Source: Halomonas alkalicola (GTDB taxonomy: Bacteria > Pseudomonadota > Gammaproteobacteria > Pseudomonadales > Halomonadaceae). From it: 64,000 bases of DNA. Location: positions 2,108,001 through 2,172,000 of the forward strand of contig NZ_CP131913.1 of the NCBI RefSeq assembly GCF_030704205.1, read 5' to 3'. Below the pieces are notes generated by a model that saw only the letters and a list, made by a program, of their open reading frames with translations, was not told where the DNA came from and did not search any database. Both the position numbers and the translations under genes were made by a program. Positions 56,330 through 64,000 of the stretch are shown here, piece after piece (position 1 is the first letter of the stretch; the number at the start of each line of letters is the position of its first letter).

Positions 56330-56878
56330 TCAGTCGTCGACTCGGCACAGTCGCTCAGCGCGGGCCATGGCCTCGGCGGCACCCTCCAGGGAGAACACCA
56401 TGAACCAGGGATCGTCCTCGGCGCGCATCAGGCGCAGCCGCAGGGTCTCGCCGCGCCGCATCTCCTCCAGCAGCAGTGGCTGCTCCTCGAGCAGAAACTG
56501 CACGTAGAAGCCGCTGTCGCCGCGCTCGGTGATGAACTCCGCCTCGCCGCCGTGGATCGTCTCGTGGTCCACCCGCAGGTCGGCGGGCACGCGGTTGACC
56601 ACCCGGCTCTCCGGCTGACGCTCGCCCAGGTCCACGCGCAGCTCAAGCCAGGGCCTGTCGCAGGCCCCGGGGGTGAGGTTGACGCTGAACAGGGAGTCGC
56701 TGTAGCTGCCGACCTCCAGGGCGCGATAGTGGCGCTCCTCGCCCAGCGTCAGGATCAGCGATTGCCAGTGGCGGTGGGCCTCGGCATCGGCGGTGTTATA
56801 GATGGCGGCCGCGGCGCCCTGGGCCATGAGGCCGGTGACCAGCAGGGTGGGGGGGGCGAGAAGGGGCAGCTTGGGCAT
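56330..56878 (-). CDS. Predicted periplasmic protein at the end of the nos cluster
   Basis: 182 aa from the ATG at 56878 (AGGAG 8 bp upstream). Signal peptide (about 1-26, cut after GAAAA), two Cys far apart (GACDRPW and ERLCRVDD), no haem or copper motif. The sequence is hydrophilic and beta-rich. Not recognised. 91 bp after the cytochrome gene on the same strand as nos. Confidence 0.65.
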   Translation of the reverse strand: MPKLPLLAPPTLLVTGLMAQGAAAAIYNTADAEAHRHWQSLILTLGEERHYRALEVGSYSDSLFSVNLTPGACDRPWLELRVDLGERQPESRVVNRVPADLRVDHETIHGGEAEFITERGDSGFYVQFLLEEQPLLLEEMRRGETLRLRLMRAEDDPWFMVFSLEGAAEAMARAERLCRVDD

Positions 56879-56969
56879 GGACGCACTCCTGGGGACCAGC
56901 TGCCGATGGTAGCACCCCGTCCATTGCCTGCCGACCGACATCCGCCCTGCCGCGGGGCCCGAGGTCGCG

Positions 56970-57338
56970 TCACTTCCGTTCGGCGAAGTGGGCGGCCAGG
57001 TCGGCGATATCCTGTTCGCTCAGGTCACGGGTCATGCGCTTCAGCAGGTGGCCGCGCTCGCCGGCCTTGAGCGCCTGCATGCGGGCCGTGAATACCTCGG
57101 GCTCGAGGCCGGCGATGCTGGGAAAGCGGGAGATGTTGCTGCGGCCATCGCGGCCGTGGCAGCTGGTGCAAAGCGCTGCCAGTTCGGCGCCGCGGCTGGC
57201 AGCGCCATCCGCCGCGGCGGCCTCCGGGTCGGCGGGCTTGCCTCCGGCCAGGAGGATCGCCGGGTGGCCGGCGAGGGCGATGGCGGTCAGGGCAAGGAAC
57301 ATGACGGCGACGCGATGGGGGGCGGGGGTCGCAGACAT
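56970..57338 (-). CDS. Single-haem class I cytochrome c
   Basis: 122 aa. Signal peptide (about 1-31), haem site CTSCHGRDG, distal Met in RMTRDLSEQDI. It resembles one half of a c4-type cytochrome. Placed directly after nosL on the same strand, it is a plausible electron donor to NosZ. 24 bp separate the two genes. Confidence 0.88.
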   Translation of the reverse strand: MSATPAPHRVAVMFLALTAIALAGHPAILLAGGKPADPEAAAADGAASRGAELAALCTSCHGRDGRSNISRFPSIAGLEPEVFTARMQALKAGERGHLLKRMTRDLSEQDIADLAAHFAERK

Positions 57339-57362
57339 GGAGGGATCCTCCTGTGGAGGGGG

Positions 57363-57938
57363 TCAGTGCCCGTGCATGTGGCCTCCGGCCCCAGTCTCGC
57401 CATGGTGGCCGCCGGGCTGCATCACGGCGTCGCGGCGGCCCAGCTCGGTCAGCAGCTCCAGGTCGATCTCCTCGAAGGTGAGGATGCGACCGCCGTAGGT
57501 CTCCTGGAAGGCCTCGGCCAGGCGGGCCTCGGCGAAGGGCGCCAGGGTGTGGCCCATGGCGCCGCGGCGCTCGTGTTCCACCACATAGTAGGCTTCGCTT
57601 GCCAGGATAAAGGCATCATCCGACGGGGTGGTCCAGGGTGTCACGCCCACGTCATGCACCCAGGCATGGCTCAGGCGGGTCTCGTTCTCGGGCTGCAGCA
57701 GGAAGGCGAAGAGGTCGGTGGTGGAGCAGAACTTGCGGGCGGACGCATCGCGATTCAGGTAGGCCTGTCCCTTGGGGCCCGGCAGCTCCTGGATCAGCAT
57801 GCCGCAGACGTGGCAGCTGTCGCCATCGGTGATGGGCTGGGGAGCCGCCAGCTCGGTATCGCCGCTGCCGCCGCAGGCGGTCAGCAGCAGCGACAGGGCC
57901 AGGGGCAGGGTGTATCCGGCGAGGCTAGCAGGTTTCAT
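57363..57938 (-). CDS. nosL: Copper chaperone lipoprotein NosL
   Basis: 191 aa. Lipoprotein signal (LLLTACGG, lipidated Cys near residue 22), Cu(I) site SCHVCGMLIQELPGPKGQ and the family's KFCSTTDLFAFL. The C-terminus is His-rich (GGHHGETGAGGHMHGH), perhaps a second copper site. It supplies copper for the CuZ centre of NosZ through NosDFY. Confidence 0.93.
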   Translation of the reverse strand: MKPASLAGYTLPLALSLLLTACGGSGDTELAAPQPITDGDSCHVCGMLIQELPGPKGQAYLNRDASARKFCSTTDLFAFLLQPENETRLSHAWVHDVGVTPWTTPSDDAFILASEAYYVVEHERRGAMGHTLAPFAEARLAEAFQETYGGRILTFEEIDLELLTELGRRDAVMQPGGHHGETGAGGHMHGH

Positions 57939-57967
57939 GGCAAGGGTTCCGGTAAGGGGGAGATGGG

Positions 57968-58798
57968 TCAGGCCGAATGGTGACGGAAGCGCAATATGGC
58001 CAGCCCCAGCGGGGCGACGATCCAGCCAACCAGCACCAGCATCAGCCAGCCGGCATGGAAGGCGCTGTTCTGGGCAATGGCGGTGACGCCGGTGTAGGCC
58101 TGGGCCGACTCGAAGCCCACCATGTTGATCAGGCGGAAGCCGTCGGTGGGGTTGAGCAGCAGCAGCCACGGCAGCCAGTCGCCGCCGCTCTGCACGCTCA
58201 CCAGCAGCGCCAGCAGCCCCAGATCGAACACCAGCACGAACAGAAACCACACGCCCAGCGCCAGCGCCAGTCCGGCGGCGCGCGCCTTTTCGGTGACCCA
58301 CACGCTGATCAGGTAGGCGAAGGCGATGAACACCCAGCCCAGCAGAATACTGCTGACGATCAACAGGCCGAGGCTTGCCACCAGGTCGCCGAGCGTCACG
58401 CCATCGGCGCCGAAGGCGATCACCACGCCGGCAATACCGAAGCCCAGCGCGGTGGCGGCGCCCAGAATCAGTCCGTGGCCGAGAAACTTGCCGAGCAGCA
58501 GGGAAGTGCGGCTCAGCGGATAAGTGAGCAGCAGCAGTAGCGTACCCGACTCCTGCTCGCCGACCACGGCGTCGTACGCCAGCAGCAGCGCGATCAGCGG
58601 AATCAGGAATACCGCCAGCGTCGACAGGCTGACCACCGTGGTGGCCAGCGAGGTGAAGCCCATGCCGCCGCTGGCAGCGGCGCCGAACCAGGCGATGCCC
58701 ACCGCGAGGGCGGCCAGGATCAGGGCGATGGCCAGTACCCAGCGATTGCGCAGGCCGTCGCGGAACTCCTTGTGGGCCACGGTCAGGGTCGCGTTCAT
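57968..58798 (-). CDS. nosY: ABC transporter permease NosY
   Basis: 276 aa with six membrane helices; starts MNATLTVAHKEFRDGLRNRW, has DAVVGEQESGTLLLLLTYPLSR and ends with another helix pair. It forms the NosDFY complex that drives copper transfer to NosZ. ATG overlaps the nosF stop by 4 bp. Confidence 0.94.
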   Translation of the reverse strand: MNATLTVAHKEFRDGLRNRWVLAIALILAALAVGIAWFGAAASGGMGFTSLATTVVSLSTLAVFLIPLIALLLAYDAVVGEQESGTLLLLLTYPLSRTSLLLGKFLGHGLILGAATALGFGIAGVVIAFGADGVTLGDLVASLGLLIVSSILLGWVFIAFAYLISVWVTEKARAAGLALALGVWFLFVLVFDLGLLALLVSVQSGGDWLPWLLLLNPTDGFRLINMVGFESAQAYTGVTAIAQNSAFHAGWLMLVLVGWIVAPLGLAILRFRHHSA

Positions 58799-59727
58799 CG
58801 GGGGCCTCCGGTGGCATGGGGGGGTGGGGCGGAGAAATGCGCATAGAGGTGCTCGAGGGTCGGCGGCAGCAGCTCGATGTCCTCGACCCCCGGGGCGTCG
58901 GCCAGGCGCCGGAGCACCGCCATCTTGGCGTCGGGGTGGACCTGGAGCTCGAGGGCATGGCCGTTGAGGTGGCGGGGTGTCACGCGGTCCGCTTCCCAGC
59001 CATGCGACCAGTCGGTGCCGGGCCAGCTGCCGCGGGCGCGCACCGTCAGCGGCAGTGCCGCTTCCCGCCGCAGCTCGTCGAGGCTGCCCAGCGCCAGGCG
59101 CCGGCCACCGCCGAGGATCAGGGCGCGGTCGATATAGGGCTCCACGCCGGGCAGCACATGGGAAGAGAGCAGCACCGTGCAGCCACGCTCGCGCAGCTCC
59201 CGCACCGTCTCGTAGAAGTCGCGGGTGGCCGCGGGGTCGAGCCCGGTGGTGGGCTCGTCGAGCAGCAGCAGCTGCGGCTCGCCGAGCAGGGCCTGGGCCA
59301 GGCCGAGGCGCTGGCGCATGCCCTTGGAGTAGGTCTTGACCCGCCGGTCGGCCGCCTCGGCGAGGCCGACCCGCTCGAGCAGCTCGCCCACCTGGCGGGA
59401 CTCGATGCGCTTGAGGCGGGCGAAGTAGGCCAGCACCTCGCGGCCGGTGAGCTGTTCGTAGAAGCTGACGTTCTCCGGCAGGTAGCCCAGGCGCCGGCGC
59501 AGGGTCTCCGCGTGGGGGCCGTCCGGGGCGCCACCCAGCACCGACAGGGTGCCCTCGCTGGGCGAAATCAGCCCCAGGATCAGCTTCATGGTGGTGGTCT
59601 TGCCGGCGCCGTTGTGGCCGAGCAGGGCGAGTACCTCGCCCTCCTTGACGGTGAGGTCGAGGGCGTCGAGGCGGGTGAGCTCGCCGTGGCGCTTGGTCAG
59701 CCCGCGACATTCGATTACCGGATTCAT
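58795..59727 (-). CDS. nosF: ABC transporter ATPase NosF
   Basis: 310 aa. Walker A LLGHNGAGKTTTMKL, signature YSKGMRQRLGLAQALLG, Walker B LLLLDEPTTGLDP and H-loop LSSHVLP. ATPase of NosDFY. Overlaps both neighbours by 4 bp. Confidence 0.95.
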   Translation of the reverse strand: MNPVIECRGLTKRHGELTRLDALDLTVKEGEVLALLGHNGAGKTTTMKLILGLISPSEGTLSVLGGAPDGPHAETLRRRLGYLPENVSFYEQLTGREVLAYFARLKRIESRQVGELLERVGLAEAADRRVKTYSKGMRQRLGLAQALLGEPQLLLLDEPTTGLDPAATRDFYETVRELRERGCTVLLSSHVLPGVEPYIDRALILGGGRRLALGSLDELRREAALPLTVRARGSWPGTDWSHGWEADRVTPRHLNGHALELQVHPDAKMAVLRRLADAPGVEDIELLPPTLEHLYAHFSAPPPHATGGPR

Positions 59728-61040
59728 GATTGGGCTTCTCCAAGGTCGGGGGCGTGCATCAACGGGGCGCTGTCCTGCACGCCCTGGGCACGGAAGATCG
59801 GGAACTGGCGCTGTACCCAGCGTAGCGCGACCACGGCGGGGCTGTGCAGCAGCAGGCGCGCCTCGGGGTGGCGCCACAGCAGGCGGTCCACGGCGTCGTT
59901 GGGCTCGTAGGGGGTATCGCCGATCCCGTCGCCGTCCAGGTCCCAGCCCAGGTAGTCGCTCCAGTAGTTGCCGCGGCCGTCGCGGGACCACTCCTGATGG
60001 CGGGTGGCCACGTACATCACCTGCTGGCGGTTGTTGATGAAGGCGTTGGCGTAGAGCCGGTTGTTCTCCGAGCCTGCTGTCAGGTGGATGCCCATCTCGC
60101 TATCGGCCAGGCGGTTGCCGCGAATCTCGTTGTGCTGGGAGTTGTAGATGAACAGCGCCTTGCCTTCGGCGCCCAGGGTCACGCCGTGCTCGCTGCCGCC
60201 GGGCCCGTGCCAGGCGGTAATGCCGCGAATGTCGTTGCCGGCGATGGTGCTGTAGTTGACGTAGTTCATCAGGATGCCGTAGTTCATGTCGCGCTCGGAG
60301 CGGTTGTTCACCACTTCCAGATCGCGGGACATCATCAGCGCGTAGCCGGCCCGGGTGCCGCTGGTATGGTTACCCACGATCTTGCCGCCGTGGGTGAACA
60401 TGTAATGGATGCCGAAGCGCGAGTCGCGCAGGCGGTTGTTGCGAAAGGTCAGGTCGCGGCTGGTATCGACGTAGATGGCGTCGCGTGAGTCGCGCACGTC
60501 GTTGTCGGCAATGGTGCCGCCGCTGATGTTGTACAGGCGGATGGCATCTCCGCGGTCCTGCGAACGGACACTGGTGTTACCGGCGATACGATTGCCGATC
60601 ACGCTGGGCGCTTCCAGGTGCCACAGCCAGAGGCCGAAGGCCACGTTCTCCAGCACGTTGTCCTCGACGTGGATGCGGTGGGCCTCGCGCTCGGCATGAA
60701 TGCCGGCGTTCATATCGGTCAGGTTGAAGCCAGAGTTGCGCAGGGTCAGGCCCTCGATGCGCACGTCCGGGGAGGTCACGCGAATCACGTCGCCGCTGCC
60801 CTCGCCGTCGAGAATGGCGCCGGAGTCACCGCGCAGGGTCAGCGGCTTGTCGATCAGGATGCTGCCGCTGTACAGCCCTTCGGCGAGGATCAGCTCGCTG
60901 CCGGGAGCGGCGGCATCGATATGAAGCTGGAGAGGACCGTCGCCGGGCGCGATGCGCAGCTCGCCGAAGGCGAAGGTCGCCGTCAGCAGCAGGCCGCAGC
61001 CACCCAGTAGAGAAAGAAGAAAGTGTCGCACCACGGTCAC
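59724..61040 (-). CDS. nosD: Periplasmic copper-processing protein NosD
   Basis: 438 aa. Signal peptide (about 1-26), then right-handed beta-helix CASH/NosD repeats (many N-x-I/V rungs such as GNDIRGI, ENNRLYANAFINN) and the NosD ending NYWSDYLGWDLDGDGIGDTPY. It docks with NosL and NosZ to deliver copper. Confidence 0.95.
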   Translation of the reverse strand: MTVVRHFLLSLLGGCGLLLTATFAFGELRIAPGDGPLQLHIDAAAPGSELILAEGLYSGSILIDKPLTLRGDSGAILDGEGSGDVIRVTSPDVRIEGLTLRNSGFNLTDMNAGIHAEREAHRIHVEDNVLENVAFGLWLWHLEAPSVIGNRIAGNTSVRSQDRGDAIRLYNISGGTIADNDVRDSRDAIYVDTSRDLTFRNNRLRDSRFGIHYMFTHGGKIVGNHTSGTRAGYALMMSRDLEVVNNRSERDMNYGILMNYVNYSTIAGNDIRGITAWHGPGGSEHGVTLGAEGKALFIYNSQHNEIRGNRLADSEMGIHLTAGSENNRLYANAFINNRQQVMYVATRHQEWSRDGRGNYWSDYLGWDLDGDGIGDTPYEPNDAVDRLLWRHPEARLLLHSPAVVALRWVQRQFPIFRAQGVQDSAPLMHAPDLGEAQS

Positions 61041-61056
61041 CTCGAGTAGGACAGTG

Positions 61057-61078
61057 GCCGGCCCCGCAGGGCCGGCCG
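61057..61078 (-). terminator. Hairpin between nosZ and nosD
   Basis: GGCCGGCCC-CGCA-GGGCCGGCC, a perfect 9-bp stem 11 bp past the nosZ stop. It could reduce transcription of the assembly genes relative to nosZ. Confidence 0.65.
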
Positions 61079-61088
61079 GGTTACCACG

Positions 61089-62984
61089 TCACGCGGGTTC
61101 TACGAGCATGCGACCTGACATCTCCATGTGCAGGGCGTGGCAGAACCAGCTGCAGTAGTACCAGTGGACCCCAGGCTTGTCGGCCACGAAGGTCACCGAC
61201 GAGGTCTGCTGCGGATGGATCTCGAAGTTGATGCCGTGGTTGACCAGGGCGAAGCCGTGGCTGACGTCCTCGATGGTGTCCATGTTGGTGACCACGATGG
61301 TGACTTCGTCGCCCTGCTTCACGCGGAACTCGGTGGTGCCGAAGCTCGGCGCCACGGAGGTCATGTAGACGCGCACCTTGTTGCCGTCGCGGATGACCTT
61401 GTTGTCCGTCTCCAGCGTGACGCCATCGGCGTGGGCCATGGCCACGGTCTCGGCGAAGTAGGGATCGTCGCGGGTGTAGACCTGGGACGGGTTGAGCTGA
61501 TCGGCACGAATCATCAGCGCATCGTGGGGTTCGGCGTAGGTCGGGCCGTCGTGCACCAGTTTCATCTGTTCGCCAGAGATGTCGATCAGCTGATCGTTCT
61601 CGGCGTGCATCGGGCCCACCGGCAGGAAGCGGTCCTTGGAGAACTTGCACAGCGCGGTGAGATACTTGCCGTCGACATCACGGCTACAGGCCAGCGAGGC
61701 CTTGATATGGCCGATGTTGTAGTGCACGTCGATGCGGTCGCGGATGCAGTTCACCTCCTCGCCGTTGTAGGCGCGAATGGCATCCTCCACGTTCCACTTC
61801 ACCACCTGGCTGTCGAGGAACAGCCCGGTATAGGCGTTGCCGCGGTCGTCGTAGGTGGTGTGCAGCGGCCCCAGGCCCACTTCCGGCTCTGCCACCACAG
61901 TGTCGCGCGGGTCGGACAGACCGCCGTCGAACCACTCGGCCACGCGGGACCACTCGAATACGGTACAGGTGGGCGACAGCTTGCCGCTGACGACGCAGTA
62001 CTTGCCTTCCGGAGGCATGGTGTTGACGCCGTGGGGGCTGCGCGGGGTCGGTACGTAGAGGGCGAAAGGGTTGCGGCCGCTGTGTGCCTGCTCGCGAGCG
62101 TCGACCACGGGTACCTGGGAGTCGCCGATGGTGGTGTAGTTGCCGGCGGCAACCGCTGCTTCAATGGCAGGAACGTCGAAGAACACCGTCCAGTCGCGCT
62201 CCGGGCCCATCATTTCCGGCAGGGTCATGCCGCGCGCCGAGTTGTAGGAGGAGGCGGCGACGAAGCGGCCGGTGTAGTCGGTTTCGCAGTTGTCCAGGTT
62301 ACCGTCGACGATCGCCTGCCACTTGAACTCCATGGTCTCGGCGTCGATACACGTCATCATGGTCCAGTATTCGGACGGATCGTCCAGGTGCTCGCCGTTG
62401 TTGTTCAGCGGCACGATCATCTCGCCTGCCGCGAAGACCCGCTCGGTACTCGGCACGCGCTGCAGGGTCAGGCCGTGAATGGCCTGTACGTTGGGGATGG
62501 TGACGATCTTGTCGGCACGCATAATGTCCAGACGGATACGCGCTACCCGAGTGTTCAGCTTGTCGTTGATGAAGCACCAGCGGCCGTCGTAGCGGGCGTC
62601 GGTGTAGCTCACCTTGGGGTGGTGGGTGTCGCCGTTGAGCGGGGCGTTGGGCCCCAGCACGCGCTTGGACTCGTTGGTGATGCCCCAGCCGGTGGCGCTG
62701 TCGACGTTGAATACCGGGATGCGCAGCAGTTCGCGCATGGAGGGCACGCCGAGGATGCGCACCTCACCGGAGTGACCGCCGCTCCAGAAGCCGTAGTATT
62801 CGTCCAGCTCACCCGGCTCCACGTGGTGTTCGTTGTTGGTCGCCGCCTCGGCGGGACGACTGCGTACCAGGGCGCCAGCGCCGAAACCGCTCGCCAGGCT
62901 GGCCCCGGCCACACCGGTCACTGCGCTGTTGCGCAGGAAGTTTCGGCGGCTGAGGTCCTTGATGTGGTCGTTCTTGTCGCTCAT
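61089..62984 (-). CDS. nosZ: Nitrous-oxide reductase NosZ (Tat-exported, clade I-type)
   Basis: 631 aa. Twin-arginine signal SRRNFLRNSAVTG, seven-bladed propeller with CuZ His ligands (e.g. NGDTHHPKVSY, HYNIGHIKAS, AEPHDAL), and a C-terminal cupredoxin CuA domain with CSWFCHALHMEM. It reduces N2O to N2. Tat export and the nosR partner place it in clade I. It starts 3 bp after the nosR stop. Confidence 0.97.
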   Translation of the reverse strand: MSDKNDHIKDLSRRNFLRNSAVTGVAGASLASGFGAGALVRSRPAEAATNNEHHVEPGELDEYYGFWSGGHSGEVRILGVPSMRELLRIPVFNVDSATGWGITNESKRVLGPNAPLNGDTHHPKVSYTDARYDGRWCFINDKLNTRVARIRLDIMRADKIVTIPNVQAIHGLTLQRVPSTERVFAAGEMIVPLNNNGEHLDDPSEYWTMMTCIDAETMEFKWQAIVDGNLDNCETDYTGRFVAASSYNSARGMTLPEMMGPERDWTVFFDVPAIEAAVAAGNYTTIGDSQVPVVDAREQAHSGRNPFALYVPTPRSPHGVNTMPPEGKYCVVSGKLSPTCTVFEWSRVAEWFDGGLSDPRDTVVAEPEVGLGPLHTTYDDRGNAYTGLFLDSQVVKWNVEDAIRAYNGEEVNCIRDRIDVHYNIGHIKASLACSRDVDGKYLTALCKFSKDRFLPVGPMHAENDQLIDISGEQMKLVHDGPTYAEPHDALMIRADQLNPSQVYTRDDPYFAETVAMAHADGVTLETDNKVIRDGNKVRVYMTSVAPSFGTTEFRVKQGDEVTIVVTNMDTIEDVSHGFALVNHGINFEIHPQQTSSVTFVADKPGVHWYYCSWFCHALHMEMSGRMLVEPA

Positions 62985-62987
62985 GGT

Positions 62988-64000
62988 TCACTCCTCCTGA
63001 AGAGTGGGAATGCGCTGCAGTTTGGCCTGGCTGCCCTGCGCAGCATCGGCCGGGAAGGATTCAACGGCACCGCCCTTGGAGGAGGCGCGAGCGGCCTTCT
63101 CGAAGCGTTTGCGGCGCTTGACCATCGGCGGACAGCGCCGGTCGTCGTGGTAAGTCACCTGGCAGTCCAGGCAGTAGTGACACTCGTTGGCGTTGATGCG
63201 GCCGTCGGGATGGATGGCGGCCACTTCGCACTCGTTGGCGCAGATCTGACAGGGGGTGCCGCAGCTGCCGCGGTGGCGCTTGAGCCAGTCGAACAGGCGC
63301 AGGCGGGCGGGAATCGCAAGTCCCGCACCCAGCGGGCAGATGTAGCGGCAGTAGGCCTTGTGGGTGAAGGCCGAGATGGCGAGCAGGCCAAGGGCATAGG
63401 CCAGGAAGGCCCACTCGCGCTGGAAGCGCATGGTCACGGCGGTCTTGAACGGCTCCACCTCGGCGTAGCGTTCGGCCTGGCCCAGCGAGTGCAGCGAGAC
63501 CGCGAACAGCGCCAGCAGAATGATGTATTTGATCGCCCACAGCCGCTCATGCAGGGCGAAGGGCACTTCGAACTGAGGCACCCTGAGCTTGCGCGCGGCC
63601 TTGTTGATCAGCTCCTGCATGGCGCCGAACGGACACAGCCAGCCGCAGAACACACCGCGGCCCCACATCAGCAGCGTCACCGCCACGAACGACCAGAGGA
63701 TGAACATCATCGGGTCGATGAGGAACGACTCCCAGCTGAAGCCGTCCATCAGCGAGTGAACGAAGGTCAGGATGTTGACCACCGAGAGCTGGGCGAGTGA
63801 GTACCAGCCGATGAATACCACGGTGTAGACCAGGAAGCCGACCCGCAGCGGGTTGAACACCCTTGGGTAGCGCACCAGCACGTCTTGGAACAGCATCACG
63901 GCAGTCAGCACGGTCAGGCCTACCCCGAGGATCGCGATCTGGAAGGTGCGGTCGCGCCACACCTGCACCCACAGCGCCTCTTCCACGGGCGCCTCGAAGC
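62988..64000 (-). CDS. nosR: NosR flavo-iron-sulfur protein, C-terminal part (partial)
   Basis: The last 337 codons; the gene continues past the window. Membrane helices with CGWLCPFGAMQEL and CRYICPLGAG (CxxxCP motifs) and a ferredoxin-like end with CGTPCQICANEC and NECHYCLDCQ. NosR passes electrons to NosZ and is needed for nosZ expression. The FMN-binding N-terminal domain lies outside the window. Confidence 0.95.
   Translation of the reverse strand, partial: FEAPVEEALWVQVWRDRTFQIAILGVGLTVLTAVMLFQDVLVRYPRVFNPLRVGFLVYTVVFIGWYSLAQLSVVNILTFVHSLMDGFSWESFLIDPMMFILWSFVAVTLLMWGRGVFCGWLCPFGAMQELINKAARKLRVPQFEVPFALHERLWAIKYIILLALFAVSLHSLGQAERYAEVEPFKTAVTMRFQREWAFLAYALGLLAISAFTHKAYCRYICPLGAGLAIPARLRLFDWLKRHRGSCGTPCQICANECEVAAIHPDGRINANECHYCLDCQVTYHDDRRCPPMVKRRKRFEKAARASSKGGAVESFPADAAQGSQAKLQRIPTLQEE

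Noticed and set aside
61128..63800. 890-codon open frame on the + strand
   Set aside because: Antisense to nosZ and nosR, which have full family motifs; the frame is a by-product of high GC third positions.

Overview
The window reads as high-GC gammaproteobacterial chromosome, most like the Halomonadaceae: a Halomonas-like denitrifier with Pseudomonas-type gene order. The left half keeps the order known around phoU-phoR-phoB-ubiA-ubiC-rubB-HU-recG-oxyR-ridA-spoT-rpoZ-gmk-yicC-rph-crc-pyrE in Pseudomonas aeruginosa. The right half is a nitrite/nitrous-oxide respiration region.

Layout. 1-3.8 kb: end of pstB, phoU, cysZ, and phoBR with a PHO box. 3.8-7.1 kb: the ubiC-ubiA pair, split by a complete IS66-family element (12-bp inverted repeats, 8-bp target duplication) that ends 22 bp before the ubiA start codon. 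7.1-17.8 kb: housekeeping genes (rubredoxin reductase, HU, recG-oxyR, an NAD-dependent epimerase, a PagL-type lipid A deacylase, thpR, ridA, spoT, rpoZ, gmk). About 17.9-29.9 kb: a defence island set between gmk and yicC. It holds type I restriction-modification (hsdR-hsdS-hsdM), an Mrr-type endonuclease, a strongly AT-rich Kiwa-like kwaA-kwaB pair, decayed transposase pieces, and a Septu-like ptuA-ptuB pair. 29.9-38.5 kb: yicC, a frameshifted rph, crc, pyrE, two YfaZ-like porins, trmL, rep, a diheme cytochrome c5 and tRNA-Arg(CCG). 38.5-47 kb: a PAS-GGDEF cyclase beside an RsbQ-like hydrolase that has lost its catalytic-His region, a dehydrogenase/proline-racemase-like pair, ahpC-ahpF and a periplasmic cyclophilin. 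47-64 kb: ccmFGHI-dnr, nirS, a NirT/ethylbenzene-dehydrogenase-like multiheme fusion and a periplasmic partner on the + strand, converging on nosR(partial)-Z-D-F-Y-L and two small periplasmic genes on the - strand.

How the genes work together. The Dnr-type regulator is encoded just upstream of two TTGAC-N4-GTCAA-type boxes that precede nirS, and a similar box precedes ccmF. Cytochrome c maturation, the regulator and the nitrite reductase therefore look like one low-oxygen/NO regulon that supplies haem proteins, with nos finishing the reduction of N2O. Haem d1 biosynthesis genes, nor genes and ccmABCDE are not in the window.

The most unusual signal is a 104-bp intergenic element present three times (811-914, 6334-6437, 42818-42921). 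All copies have exactly the same length and fold into an outer stem with two internal hairpins. All four helices show compensatory base changes between copies. On one strand every hairpin loop reads AGGGAT or a close variant, closed by C-G, which resembles CsrA/RsmA binding hairpins in tandem 22 nt apart.
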